From Trichopria drosophilae (taxonomy: Eukaryota > Arthropoda > Insecta > Hymenoptera > Diapriidae), in NCBI GenBank assembly GCA_030407085.1, contig CM059582.1, forward strand, positions 29,153,001 through 29,217,000: DNA of 64,000 nucleotides, given 5' to 3'. The translations under genes and the position numbers were made by a program. Numbering within the stretch: the stretch's first letter is position 1; each line of letters starts with the position of its first letter. Under the pieces are notes generated by a model. The model ran no database searches, was not told where the DNA came from, and saw nothing but the letters and a program-made list of their open reading frames with translations. Below are positions 45,068 to 58,240 of the stretch, in pieces.

Positions 45068-47089
45068 CTATAAAGCATAACTTACAAAGAAATTTGCAGT
45101 CACATAAATGATGTAATTTCTTAGTTTTATGAAAGATTTAACAAAATTTAAAGCACACTAGTTGATACCAACCAGGGAATTTTGTTCGGTCGAGCGAATT
45201 ATATATATATTACTTTTAAAAATTACCTAATTTATCATGAAAATTGTAAAACTTAATCGTTTCTATTATTCACTGAAAATAATCCAATTTTAAAATATTT
45301 TTCATTAAAAGCATGGGCATAAAAGTCCAAACGAGACTCTAGTTGCTTACAATTTTTTTAATATCTTTCACTTTCTCTTCTTTTGTTCATAAGTAGGACT
45401 AAGTAGCATTTAATGCCGACATATCATAAAAGAATCATTAAAATTGTATGCAAAATGTCAGTGCAATGTTGCCTAGCAATTTAGTCCAATACAAACTTAG
45501 TATGTACTGAAGGATAGTATCGAGAAGAGAACAGTTTCGTATCGCCCCATCTAGAAGTCAGTATTGCTGCCGTTAGGATATTAATTATCTGTAAAAAACA
45601 GTGGACGTTTTAATTTTAATGCTGCGATGACTACACTAAATAATTATGATAAAATGCTAAACTTAAATTTGCACCCTTTACACCCTCGCTACACCCCCAT
45701 CACATAGTTGATCAAAATTTTCTTACAGATATAACCTTTCTTGATATAATATTTGCTTTCTTCAGCAGCGCGATTTTCATAAACCCCTTTCTGACGTCTA
45801 AATAATATATGAAAGAAAGGTGATCGAGTTTTTCTTTTAATAAATCTTAGAAAATTGATGCATTTTTCTGTGACTTCATATGATATTAAAAACAAAATAT
45901 CAATGCTTGTTGAAAGAAAGAAACTAATTCTGAAAGTGAAGTTATTTTCATTCATTATTTAAGTAATGATTGGTAATTTATTTGCCGTCAGCACTTTGAC
46001 ACCGTCGGTGAAAGAAAATTTTAGTTTGAACCATGCATGATCATTTTTCAATGCTCTGAATTTTGTCGAAATGTACTCGAAACAAACAACTGTGATCGAA
46101 GATACAAATCCAAAATAATCATCATTTATATACGTGATAAATTGATTGCAAACGTTCATTTGATCTGATATAGTTATACGTGAAATAAATTTATATTTTG
46201 TACAAATCCATCATTTTTTATTTAGTTTTTTTATTAGAATCCATGTGTTTATATATGTTTATCTCGGCTAATTCAAGTATAATAATTTCATCTTCGAAAG
46301 TACAAAAATTCTTGGGTGCACCGCAAAAATCCGATAAATCACAAAACATACACTTAAAAAACCCGACATTCAAAAACCAGACATTTATTACTGACTTCAT
46401 TCTAAGTGTGCTTAATAAATAATCCGGGGGTCCAACTGATTTGACCTTCAAGTGACCTAAAAAATGAATTCCTTGGTGAAAGAATTTTAAATGACCTTCC
46501 AGTGACACCTCAAGGACGTTGACCCGAGATCATTTTTTTTATGCAGTATGGTTTTTTAATGTCTGTTTTTTGAAATGTCTGAAATTCTTAGCTTTAAAAT
46601 ATTTGGCGCAGGAAAATATAATACGAACGTAAAATTGCAGATCATCACATAACAATATTATAAAATATTTTTGTACGTACCTGTATATTCGAATAACCCC
46701 TAGATTGATAATATTAGATTGATATATGCTTGAATATTAAATTTAATATATATTTATTTATGATAATGGCGGATATGAAATGCGGAATGTTCAAATCCGT
46801 TGAAAATAAAAACTTGGTTGAGGAACGCACTACATTTATAACAATCGAAAAATAGAATTTGAACATCGGGAATGGTCGAAGGAAAAGGTAATTATTGTAC
46901 AATAACAAATTATAACCATACTGTTATTAGTAATATCGATTTATTTTGACCTCTACAATGAAAAATAAAATATAAACTTTGTATGACACACGCACGATAA
47001 TGGGTCATATTCATGCATGTATGTGGGGACAGAAGTAGCTTTTTATGGCATAGTGACGTCAGCGGGAAAATAAAGTACTTTTTGATGCA
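45068..47089. other. Ly6-3 upstream region, no other gene seen
   Basis: The possible exon 1 near 45874-45955 is the only coding candidate. TGACCT words cluster at 46438-46530 (TTTGACCTTCAAGTGACC, AAATGACCTTCCAGTGAC). Otherwise plain AT-rich DNA. Confidence 0.4.
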
Positions 47090-47345
47090 GTAGGCGTAAA
47101 ACTCCTATTTCACGCCTCCTGGGGTATAAAATAAATGTTATGCCCACGGAGGTGTGAAATTGACCGTTTAGGCCCGCAAATCGAGGCGTAAAATATTTTA
47201 CACCTACTGCATCAAAAAACAATGTTTGAATTTCAGGCGTAGAATTTTCACCCTCGTCAACCTTGAGCCGGCTTCGCCGTCTCTCGGGTTCTATTTTCGA
47301 GCCGTAAAACTTCATTTTACGCCCTTGATACAAAAACAACTATTA
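47090..47345. repeat. dispersed repeat, copy 2 (palindromic)
   Basis: TTTTTGATGCAGTAGGCGTA near 47082 pairs with TACACCTACTGCATCAAAAA near 47198, forming a large stem. The second half (GGCGTAGAATTTTCACCCTC to ACGCCCTTGATACAAAAA) matches 38360-38475. Confidence 0.65.
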
Positions 47346-48436
47346 TTCTCCCTGGGGAAAACGTGACGTTAGAAGACAATTCGCTTCGTGCATGGCGATG
47401 GAGGGGATATCGAAATCGACGGCAGCGCTCAGCGTGGAGATTTCTGACAACTCGCATCTGCAACGTCAGAGCTTTTCCATTAAAGTCAATTTAAAAATGC
47501 TCTTATTTATTCGTTAATTTGAGATATTTTACAGTTTATTTCGATCTGTTGCAAGTGTTGCAAGTAAGGTTTATGGTTTAAAGAACCATTTGAAAGGGTT
47601 CATTTTATATTATACTGTGAGAAAAAAATGATTACTCCGAGTTCGAAATTGTATAGAATACAATTCATTATTCAGCTGAAATATATTTATATTTATGTAT
47701 ATATTGTAATTTCCATTATTAGTAATTTAGTTAATACATAAACATGGTATTTTTCTTATTTCCAATGTAGTTTTGTACGGTGGAATAGTCACTGACGTTT
47801 GCCAAATTACACTGGAACGAATTAATTTATGCTCTGTACATATTCCAAATACTTCTTCTACACGAACTACATATCCTACAGCCAAATTTTTTCCCTTTTC
47901 TATACTTACTGGATTAAAGTTTATTGAGTTTGTGATTGATTCAAACCCAGTTTGGATTATCGTATTCATTTACGCCCCATAACCTCGTTTTGTTCAAATC
48001 AAAATGATTCGAATTAAAAAAGTATAATATTTCGTTACAAACAAAAATGTACAAAATTTGGACCGAATTTCAAACAATATACTCAAAGTACTAATGCTTT
48101 TGAAAACCCGCAGAAAATTTAAAAAAAACTAAATATTTCACTTTCTCATATCACTCCCCATACAAATTGCAGATGCGAGTTGTCAAAATTCACCACCAGG
48201 CGGCGTGGCCGGCGTCTTGCACTAAGCGAATAAGGAACATATGTACAGTCGAACATCGATAGGACGTCTAATATTGTTTGAATCTCTGACTGCAGTAATG
48301 CGCACTGAAAGTATTCTTGTCTTACAATTGTTCATGTATTAAAAGAAATGCGCTCTATTTGCTCTAGTGCAGTCAGTGAACGCCATAAACTGTACCTCTC
48401 TAAAGATGTCTTTTCTCATAAGGCATCGCTTCATAA
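47346..48436. other. intergenic, no recognised feature
   Basis: Nothing supported. ORFs near 47727-47982 on both strands have no recognisable family. Confidence 0.45.
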
Positions 48437-48720
48437 AGGGGGGTCTAAAGTAGTCCGCCGATAAGGTAGAAATTTCACTAAAAAACGTAAATTAATCATG
48501 ACTAAAATTTTCGAAATTCTAATTACTATAGATGGTTTCCAAGAAAATACTTTTCGGTCAGTTCTCAATTAATTTCTTTGGCATTTTTTAGTATACCTCC
48601 TATTATATAATAAGAATTGCCCTTACAGTGCCCGAATTTAAAAAAATCGATTCAGTAATTTTTTATTTACGTTTTTTGGAAAAATTCCTATCTTATCGGC
48701 CGAGCACTTTAGTACCCCCT
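48437..48720. mobile_element. MITE with GGGGG(G)TxCTAAAGT ends
   Basis: The left AGGGGGGTCTAAAGTAGTCC and right complement AGGGGGTACTAAAGTGCTCG are inverted repeats that continue for about 50 bases (GCCGATAAG, AAAAAACGTAAAT). TAA or TTAA flanks suggest a TTAA target. Confidence 0.75.
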
Positions 48721-49075
48721 TAAGGACTTTTTTCCAAAGCGGAGGCTTCCTTTTGTGATGCCAATGACCAATTAAAATACATAATAGCCGATTGCCATTA
48801 TCGTGCCCATAAAATATCGCATGCACTAAGGCGTAGGGCCCTTGGCGCGTGCGTATAGCGACTCGAGCCTGCACCATCATACATCGTACACAGATTTCTA
48901 TTTTTATACATTGTTGATTACATAGAATAGTTCGACGCCATAAACACCGAAATAAACATTTGTGCCATATATGAAATATTCAGAGAAAGATTAAAAGAGG
49001 AAATTTGATTAGTCTTTATAAATATTATCAACATATATTCTTTATATTCTTCTGTTCTTATCTATTGTTCTGTAT

Positions 49076-52000
49076 AAACAGTGTTTTCGCCAAAGGCGTT
49101 TTGCATTTTTTGTGCATTTTGGTAGTAAATCATTGTTTGACTTGGTTCAAATAATACATACAATTATAGACAACATTGTTATGAAATACTTTGAAGTCGA
49201 GAATTCAATAAAGTTGAAATTTTGTTTCAGAGGTGTCAATATTTGCATAGTAAGCAATATGGTAAAAATGGAGTTAATTTAAAGTCATTAAAACTGAAAT
49301 TAGTGAGATGCATCCGAAAATTGATATTCCTCTCACTTTTCCGCCGTTGCTTCCAAAACCCATAAAAGTATTGCAGTAATCTTTATTTGAACACACTCGA
49401 CAGTCCTTCTTGACATCGAAATCGAAATTCGAAATAGCACGCAAAGCCTCACAGGACCTAAGGAATGTACATCCACGTTCGACGTAATCCACCCGACCTG
49501 AACATCAGTATATACTTAAACTTTGATTAATAAATAGGAACAAAATTTAGGCAAGGTACTAAATTTGTTAGAACTATATATGGCTTAAAATTATTCTATA
49601 TCTATAATAAAAATTGAACATTTGTGTTATCGGTAAAGTAAATTAAAAAAATGCAATTAAATATGCCAATGATTATTAGTACAGACAATTTGTTCTGAAA
49701 AAAAAGTTTTTTGTGGAAAAAAATCCCTTACTCCAAATAATTGCATAAATCGTTAGTGGAGCATGGGACCAGCTTCACAATTTTGTTGGATCTTCTATTG
49801 AATTTTCTTTCTGTAGGCTATTATTGTAGAAATTAGTGTGTAAAAGCTAGAGGGCGCCAAAGTCGTAAGAAATTACTTTTTCCTCTTTTGTGTTTTGGTG
49901 TAATAGAAACAGTTGCATAGCTCAGAAAACGCCTACAAAATTCATAAACATATTAATTTTCTGTAGGTTTCACTGTTTCGGAGATACAGTGTACTTATTA
50001 ATTGATAAGTATTGGTAATCCATATAACTGATTGAGGCAGTTCCATTTACTGATCACAGGGGGGCCTCACCGAAGGGGGGGGGGGGATTTTTTTAATCTT
50101 AACATTTTTTTACTAATTTTGTATTTTCTTGATCTCTATAAATTTTCTTATTATGCCAAAGGACAAAAATAATTTTTTGGTTCAGAAAAAGAAAAGTAAT
50201 TTTTGGCAAATTTGGCGCCCCAATGGTCAATGGCATAAAATGAAGAGAATTAAATTCTCTACAAGTTTGGTGTGAAATATTTTTATTTTCTCCAATTATA
50301 ATATATATTAATAATTGTATATCGCTGACGCGTTACCTAGACCAATTAAGTAGTACCGTTAAATCCGTGCTCATTCGTAATACAAACATAATTGTTATTC
50401 TTTTGTTAGCCGAAAATATAGAAAAACCTGTTATCCCCCCTTATATATTGTCTATTAATAAAGCAAAAGTAATTCCCGGAAAAATAAATGTATCATGATA
50501 ATTTTGGGCATACTATAAGAGATTTCTTATAAACTTACGACTTCCTGTAGAATTTCTGATAATTGTGAAACAAAATGAATCATCAGAAGGACACATAAAA
50601 TGAATACCATATGAACTATAACATTTATTAGCTTTTTTTGGCTGAGTCTCTTCAGAACACCGGTAACAATCTACAGCTTCGGACGCAGTCAAAATTGAAA
50701 AGAGTGCTGCAAATTAAACGTTAAAATTAACTAATGCTCAAGTTGTATATTCAGCGTAAATAAATCACAACACATTTTAAACGTTAATTTTTCGCAAATA
50801 ATCATGTCTTGGAGACAAAAAAAGGTTAGATGTAAATAAATCTTAGTATCAATTTTAAACTGCCAGATATTAATGTTACAATTCCAATGTTTTATAGTTT
50901 ACTTGTTATTCATTATGTAACATTCACACTGTAAGCTAAATAAGTAGTCAGCATTCGTGACATCAAAAGTACACATAACGTGTTAAGTAATTGAAAGCTT
51001 CTGCACTTATTTATGATAACGCAAAATGCTAATAACTTTTATTCAAAAACTAATACGAACCATATGTAAATATCCAAAAAAAAATCGAAATAGATGTATT
51101 GTTTTCCATCATCTTATTATCATTGTCATCAGTTTCGTTTGAGATATAAATCTGTACAGGAAGAGTATAAATTATTAATTTTGTGTTATTATGACTAATC
51201 TCCATATTTTATGAACCTTTTCTATAGTTGTAAAATAATTTATGTATGCTGATATGCTTATACAATTTCTCTAGAAAAGTTGGTTTGAATGTAGTTTTTC
51301 TTAACAAAAACTTAGGTTCCTCTTCATTAATTTAATATTCTTGCAAAGAAAACGTCGTATTAGTTATAATAGAAAACATGGACTGCAGAACAGTTACTTC
51401 TGGACAAACATAAAAATCATTTTTAACAATAGTTATTTAACAACGGACATGAACTGAAATGTCAACGAGTGTACGTATACTACTGAAGCTAATCAGGAAA
51501 AAGTATACCAAGTATTGCCTAATCATGTAATCAATAGCTATCGAAATATATGTTTTCACTTTTTCACCATCGATGATGAAATTTTTGAATAGGTCAACGA
51601 ATTTAAAAAATGCAATTCATAGGTAATTAAAATTAGCAACTTTTGTTGTGTATGGAATACAAACGAATATGGAACAGCGTGGACGGTTTTACCACGGCCA
51701 ACTTCAATAATCAATTTCACGAAAATGAAGAAAAACACATCGTTGCTGATTTTTTGTAGAATACACATATGTTGGTAGTTTTTAAAAAAAAAATTCATCA
51801 TTTTTTATCATCCTCTTGGTTGTTTAAAAATTATGGAAAAATATATATTGTTAAATAAATGACGGAACATTTTTTTGCGCAACGTTCATAAATTTATATA
51901 AAAATTCAACATTTTTTGCACAAATTCCCCCCTCCCCACAACTACATTCCGATAACTTTGCATTAACCCAAGTTACACATTTGTGAAAAAAAAGAAATTT

Positions 52001-52840
52001 TTAATTGTTTACAACTTGATCAATTTAGCAATGAAAACATTGGCTGGAGGCGATATTCTATTTTGCCAAAAGCTATCGATAGATAAAATTACATCAATTG
52101 CTGAGACATGACTGTTATTCCGCACGTGGAATCTCTCATATGAGAAAACCTGCCAAACTGCACAAAAATATCGTAAATGAATAACACAAATATAGACAAA
52201 TTTAAGATTTATATAAATATATGATAATATTTTTATATCTTACCAACCGATGTTTTGTTATAATTAAAAATCTAATAAGTAATATTCGTTATTGAGAAGT
52301 ATTGGTTTTCTATTTATGCATGTGATTCATTCCAGTAAATTTTAATATTTGTTAGTGTACTAAACTAACATATAAAATTTGATTTCATCAAATATTGATG
52401 GGTTTGAGAAACTATTGGGGAAGCTTATTTTCTGACTTCTGAAGATATTTCGAATGAAAAACATAAATTCAATAAAAGCAATAATAGACGAAGGACAAAT
52501 CTAATTGTTCTATTTTTTTTAGTTTAATCGTGAGTTTTCTGAGCTGTGCAGCCATTATTAGTATTATTTATAGTTTAGGAAATATATTTAAAATTACACT
52601 TTTTGTGAATGAAACGCGGATTTAAAATTTCCTTGGAATGTATTACGTTACATTGTTTATCCCTGATTTTTGATTTCTCTCCATTGTATAATTTCTTACT
52701 AATTACGAACAAAATTATCTTTAGTAGACAAAGCTACAATTATTGTGCAGTGTAAACATTTTATTGTAACAAATTTTACATTATTACACACTGTTATTGA
52801 CTTATATCTCGACTTGACAAATAATAATTAAAATGTCAGA
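49076..52840 (-). repeat. tandem duplication unit 1 (carries Ly6-4)
   Basis: It aligns with 53977-57640 from GTTTTCGCCAAAGGCGTTTT-type sequence (49083) through all exons to the ACTGTTATTGACTTATAT stretch near 52800. Separate insertions in intron 2 (about 49690-50290 here) interrupt the match. Confidence 0.8.
49274..51112 (-). CDS. Ly6-4: GPI-anchored three-finger (Ly6/uPAR) protein
   Basis: Exons 51112-51061, 50706-50539 and 49497-49274 join to 147 aa; all introns are phase 1. The signal peptide starts MMENNTSISIFFWIFTY and continues ALFSILTASEA before DCYRC. Ten cysteines end DYCN. RNSTGS gives an N-glycosylation site at the exon 2/3 border. The tail (GISIFGCISLISVLMTLN) is a GPI signal. 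The exon 1 donor is GTTCGT, off consensus. A non-coding first exon may end at 52244 (CGGTTG before GTAAG), conserved in Ly6-5. Upstream in-frame ATG pair MM leaves the exact start open by one codon. Confidence 0.88.
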
Positions 52841-53976
52841 TATACTTACATAATTATTTTTTTATTGAAGTATCATACACCTAACCGTTCAATGGTATAG
52901 CATATTTAGAGTTAAAACAAATATCAAATCATTACTATTGAGCAATATTTAAAAATTGAGTATATGTAAATACTGTAAGAAACCAAGTCAGAATTATAAT
53001 TTATAAAAATTACAGCATATTTGGCCCACAGTAATATAACATTTGTGGCTCACCAACGGAATTTGAAATCAACATCTTGCTGAAGCAAGTCTACAAAATT
53101 ATATACACAACGTATCTTCACAAACAAACGAGACTTGCAGTCATAAAATTTTCCGAAAGAGAACTATATAAAACACAGGACCACAAGAATAAAAAAGTGA
53201 TCTGTACTTTTAACCAAACATACATATTCCCACGTATTTTTTGATGCTGAATCCAAATTTGAAGTAAAAATAAAGGGTTCTTGGACGTTTTAGACTTTTA
53301 GAAGCAAGAAACACGATTTTTCCGGTTTTTCCAATTTAAAAATAAAACAAAGGGCGGTATTGTAAATTTGACTCCATATTTGGATTTTACGGTTCAAAAT
53401 ACATGCAAAAAATTATATTTTAAATTTCCCCTCTTTAGTTCCAACCTCTGATACAGCTTTGAAAAGTGTAAAACACCGTTAAAAACTGAAATTCAGTGCA
53501 AACGTGGTAAAGTGAGATCGTAATTTTATTTATACAAGGTTTAAACACATTATAAGGAACTAAATATATACTTCTCGTAGTTGATGCTTGAGTTAATTAT
53601 TTTTATCCTTCATAGTATGCACTGGCTTGTGCTATTTTTTTTCTAATACATAGCTTATACAGTTTTGAAAAACATATCCAAATTTGAGAGAAATCAAAGA
53701 TGGCATTTTTGAATAATTCCATTTTGAAAAAAGAAATTTTTCGTTTTTCCCATTTCTCGACGCTTTTTCCGCTCATTTAAAAATGTGAATTTTGAAATAC
53801 CGCATTTTCAAAGTATAATTCGGAATACCATTACAGAGCCACAGAAGCATTGTTAGGTCAAAATAAAAAAAAAACGTGTCACATGAACATTGATGTAGAA
53901 TACTATCCCAAAGTTACAAAAGAATCAAAGTCATCGATTCTTTTTGCTGGATTAATCCATCTGGAATGGACCATAA
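52841..53976. other. spacer between the two Ly6 duplication units
   Basis: No gene. Diverged CCATTTTG-type module pieces lie near 53225-53400 and 53690-53800 (GATGGCATTTTTGAATAATT, CCATTTTGAAAAAAG). Confidence 0.45.
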
Positions 53977-56900
53977 ACAGCGTTTGCGCCAAAAGTGTAT
54001 TGCATTTTTTGTGCATATTGATAGTAAATCATTGTTTATGCTGTTGGAAGTAGAATATGAAATTATAGACAATATTGTGTTGAAATACTTTGAAGACGTG
54101 AATTCAATGAAATTGGATAAATTAAAATTAGATAAATTCAAGTACAGTTCAGGATTGATTTAAATTGATTAAATTTTATCAGAAATATTTTCATGTGAGA
54201 TTACAATTATCAATCTGACATTTTGAATATGTTATGTTGTATTTTGGTGCTTTTGGATTGAACAGATTAGAATAACAAATTCCATGAAAACCCGTGGTAT
54301 TCTTAAGTAGGCTCCTTGGAATTTCCGAGTGTCAATACCAATTGTGAACTACTGATGACAGACGCGGAGACCCTAGATAGCTATATAATTTTAGGTATCA
54401 TAGCTGTAATGGAGAAGTGTCAATATTTGTATAATAACAATATCGTAAAAATTGAGTTAATATAAATTCATTAAAATAAAAATTAGTGAGATGTATCCGA
54501 AAATTGAGATCTTCCTCACTTTTCCGAAGTTTTTTTTTAAACCCTTAAAAGTATTGCAGTAATCTTTATTCGAACACAATTGGGAGCCCTTCTTGACATC
54601 GAACTTGAAATTCGTAATAGCTCTCAAAGCATCACAGGAACTAACGAGTGTACATCCACGTTCGACGTAATCAACCCTACCTGAACAGCAGAAGACTAAA
54701 CTTAAACTTTGATTAAGAAATGGGATGAAAAATATAAGATTTTAAATAAGTCTGAATTATATATGGCTTAAAATTATTCCGTATCTGTAATAAAAATTAA
54801 ACATTTCCGACGTCGGTAAATGTAAATTAAAAAAATGCATTACAAAATGCAAATGATTATGTTAAATATACTAATAATTGTACTTCGCTGACCCGTTCTC
54901 CAGACCAATCAAGTAGTAAAGAAATTCTAATTTCGACACGAATCAAGCTAGGACCAACTCATTATTTATTCGTATCCTCTTTTAAGGAGACCCCTTACTA
55001 TCATGTCTTTCCCTGGCGGCGGAAAAGTTATTATGAAAGTTTTCCTAAAGAAATTATATTCAAAAGAAGTTGCTGAAGTTATGTTGTTATCCAATTTTTT
55101 TACTAATCCACGATTTAAAGAAAAATGCTACCATCAACCTTTACCTATCAGTACTTTCGTTATTGAGCTGTAGTGACTTAAGTAAAAATTCAGGTCTCCT
55201 AAGATTTTATAATGTGTACAAAATCCACAAAATAAAGTATAAGGCAATCTGGGATCTAGTCCAAGTAGTAAATTTTCTCCCAAAACAATTTACAAATTAA
55301 GACGCTTTAAACAACTATTTAATTGATCTAGAGAAAGATTCATCGAAGTACAAGATTGATCGAACCATCTTACCTGTATGCGAAGCTCGATCGCAATTTT
55401 ACCAGCTGACTCGTCCGAATAGATCAATCTACCATCCACCGAAGAACCCATAAATGTATTATTTTATTTATTAAAACAGGCCTCAACTTTAAAATGAAAT
55501 GACGATCCATATAACTATTCACGGGGAACACAAGAGTGGCGACTATGGAAAGCGGCAATTACTCTTCTATTCAGAGGAATCAGCTAGTAGAATTACGATC
55601 GAGCTTCGCTTTCAGGTAAGTTCGTTTGATCAATTCTCTCTCAGTACAAACTGATTTTGGATAAGTGTAACAAACATAATAGGCTTTCTTATCCGAAAAT
55701 ATTGACAAACCAGGTAACTCTCACTCGTATGTTGTCTATTACTAAAGCAAAAGTAATTTCCTAAAAAATATGCGTTTCGACGAAATAAATGTATCATGAT
55801 AATTTTGGGCAATAACTATCAATGATTTCGTATAAACTTACGACTTCGTGTAAAATTTCTGATAATTGTGAAACAATTTTCACCATCATAAGGACACTTA
55901 ACAGTACCACCACGTAAATTATAACATTCATTAAGTTTATCTGGCTGAGTCTCTTCAGAACACTTGTGACACTTTATAGCCTCGGACGCGTCCAAGATTG
56001 TACAGAGTGCTGCAAATCACAAGGTTGATATTAATGTTACCATTCAAACGTTTGATTGTTTACGTATTACTTTCTATGTAACATTCACACTGTACGCAAA
56101 ATACGTAGTCGGCATTCGCGACATTAAAAGTATACATAACGTGTTAAGTAATTGAAAACTTCTGCACTTATATATGACAGCGCAAAATGCTAATTTATAC
56201 TTGAAAAATAATACATACCATAAGTAAATATCCAACAAAAAATCGAAATAGAAGTTTTGTTTTCCATCATCTAGGTACAATTGTCATTAGTTTTGTTTGA
56301 GTTATAAATATGTTCAGGAAGAGTATAAATTATTAATTTTGGTGTTGTTAAGATTAATCCCCATATTTTATGCACCTTTTCTATAGTTGTAAAATAATTT
56401 AGGTTTGCCCATATGCTTATACAATTTCTCTGCAGAAGTTGGTTTGAATATAGTTTTTATTAATAAGAACTTAGGTTCCTCTTCATAAATGCAATAGCTA
56501 TGCAAAGAAAACGTTTTGTTAGTCATAACAAAAACGATTGGCTACACAACTAGGATCATTATTAAAATAGTTATTTAACAGTGGACATGAGCTGATATGT
56601 CAACGAGTGTATGTGTACTACTGTATGGAGTAGTGTTTTCCATGACCATCAAGCAATTTTATAACCAATTTCTAGTGACGTTTATGACAAACATGTGAGT
56701 AAATAAATTAATCACATTTTTCACTAAATTCTAGTATGTTAGACTTCCCAGATTCTAAACAGCATAGATGTGCTTGTATAAAAATAAAAAATATATCGCA
56801 AACGAAAAAAAAGAAATAAAAACTTATGTAAAGAGTTGAACATCAAGTATCTTGTTAAAAAAAATGGTTGTCTAAGTAAATTCACTGTGAAAAATGCTAA

Positions 56901-57640
56901 ACTATCACATGAGAAAACCTACAAAACTTCACACAATTATTGTAAATGAATAAAACAAATACAGACAAATTTAAGATTTTTATAAATATGATAATATTTT
57001 GATAACTTACCAACCGATATTTTGTTATAATGAAAAATCTAACAAGAAATACGCGTGATTGAGAAATATCTATTTTCTATTTATGCATTTCATTCATTCC
57101 AGTAAATTTATTGTATTTTAATGTTTTTTAGTGTACTAACCTGACATAAGAATGTAAGTTCATTTACTCGTTATACATTGATGGGTTTAAGCAAATATTG
57201 GAAAAGCTTATTTCTGTCTTCTGAAAGCAATTTCAAACGAAAAATAAAAATTCCATAAAAGCAATATATGAACTGAAATATAATTGTTCTATTTTTTTTA
57301 TTTTAACCGGTAGTTTTCTGAGCTGTACAGCCATTATTCGTATTATTTATTGTATAGGAAATATATTTAAATTTATATTTTTTTGGAAATGAAACGAAGA
57401 TTTAAAATTTCCTTAGAATTAATTAGGATATATTGGTTAATATCGATTTATGCTTTCTCTCCCTTTTCTCCATTTTCTACAAAGATGTAATCACGTCATT
57501 TTTAAAAAATTGATCAAAACAGAAATAATTTCAATTATTATCGACTAATTTAGTGCGTGTAAAAATTCTATTATGACAAAATTTAATATTGTTACATACT
57601 GTTATTGATTTATATATCGACTTGAGAAATACTAATAAAA
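53977..57640 (-). repeat. tandem duplication unit 2 (carries Ly6-5)
   Basis: Partner of 49076-52840. Exon 3, 2 and 1 are shifted by 5183, 5303 and 5158 bases. Its intron 2 has its own insertion (about 54930-55660), absent from unit 1. Confidence 0.8.
54457..56270 (-). CDS. Ly6-5: three-finger protein lacking one structural cysteine
   Basis: Exons 56270-56219, 56009-55842 and 54680-54457 have exactly the lengths of Ly6-4 and join to 147 aa with no stop. The signal peptide is MMENKTSISIFCWIFTY plus ALCTILDASEA, then KCHKC. The glycosylation site persists as RNFTRS. In exon 3 the Asp-Cys of Ly6-4 (KKDCRVC) is Gly-Ser (KKGSQLC), so the eighth Ly6 cysteine is gone and its partner is unpaired. The tail ISIFGYISLIFILMNL is still hydrophobic. 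The exon 1 donor is a good GTATGT. A 5' non-coding exon donor GTAAGT lies after 57011. It may be a diverging gene or an early pseudogene. Confidence 0.8.
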
Positions 57641-58240
57641 CTCTTTCTTATTTGCAGGCACACACCGACTCATTGTTAAGCATTTTTTATTTCTTAGGTG
57701 GTAGTGTAACTATACAAAATGTTTTAAGTTATTATACTGAACGTGTTAAAAACGTTATAACAATTAAATGTCAACAAAAATTGATAGCCTCATCATTATA
57801 TTGTAATATTTGACAGGCTTAAATGGCAACAGGGGAGAGTAGATGTTTGAAGTAGTGTGCGAGTTGCTCCCTAGTTGCACACTGAACTAATTTCATCGTG
57901 CTCTATCTTCTTGACTCGATTAACGCATGTAAAAATTGTATTTTGAAATTTGAAAGTACTGAATAAGTATAAGTAATGCTTTGTCTTCTGCAGGATAAGG
58001 TATACTAAGGTAATATGGGATCTGTATGCAATCTTACATTACTTTTATTTGAAATTGATGTGAGAGCTAGCATTTGTATGTCATAAATAAGACAAGGGGT
58101 GAAATATGCTCACATAAGCTTCTCTTTTTATTGAAAGACAATATACCTCACACTTTAATGTTATCACATTATGATACATACATAAATGTCAAAACTTAAT
58201 TATTAAATTTTTTACCGAAACCGAAATTCATGCGTATATA
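57641..58240. other. intergenic, no recognised feature
   Basis: AT-rich between the Ly6-5 unit and the Ly6-6 stop; no ORF supported. Confidence 0.5.

Noticed and set aside
45689..45955. 88-aa - strand ORF as a gene of its own
   Set aside because: Only its first 27 codons resemble a Ly6 exon 1; the rest is low-complexity. Kept only as a doubtful exon 1 of Ly6-3.
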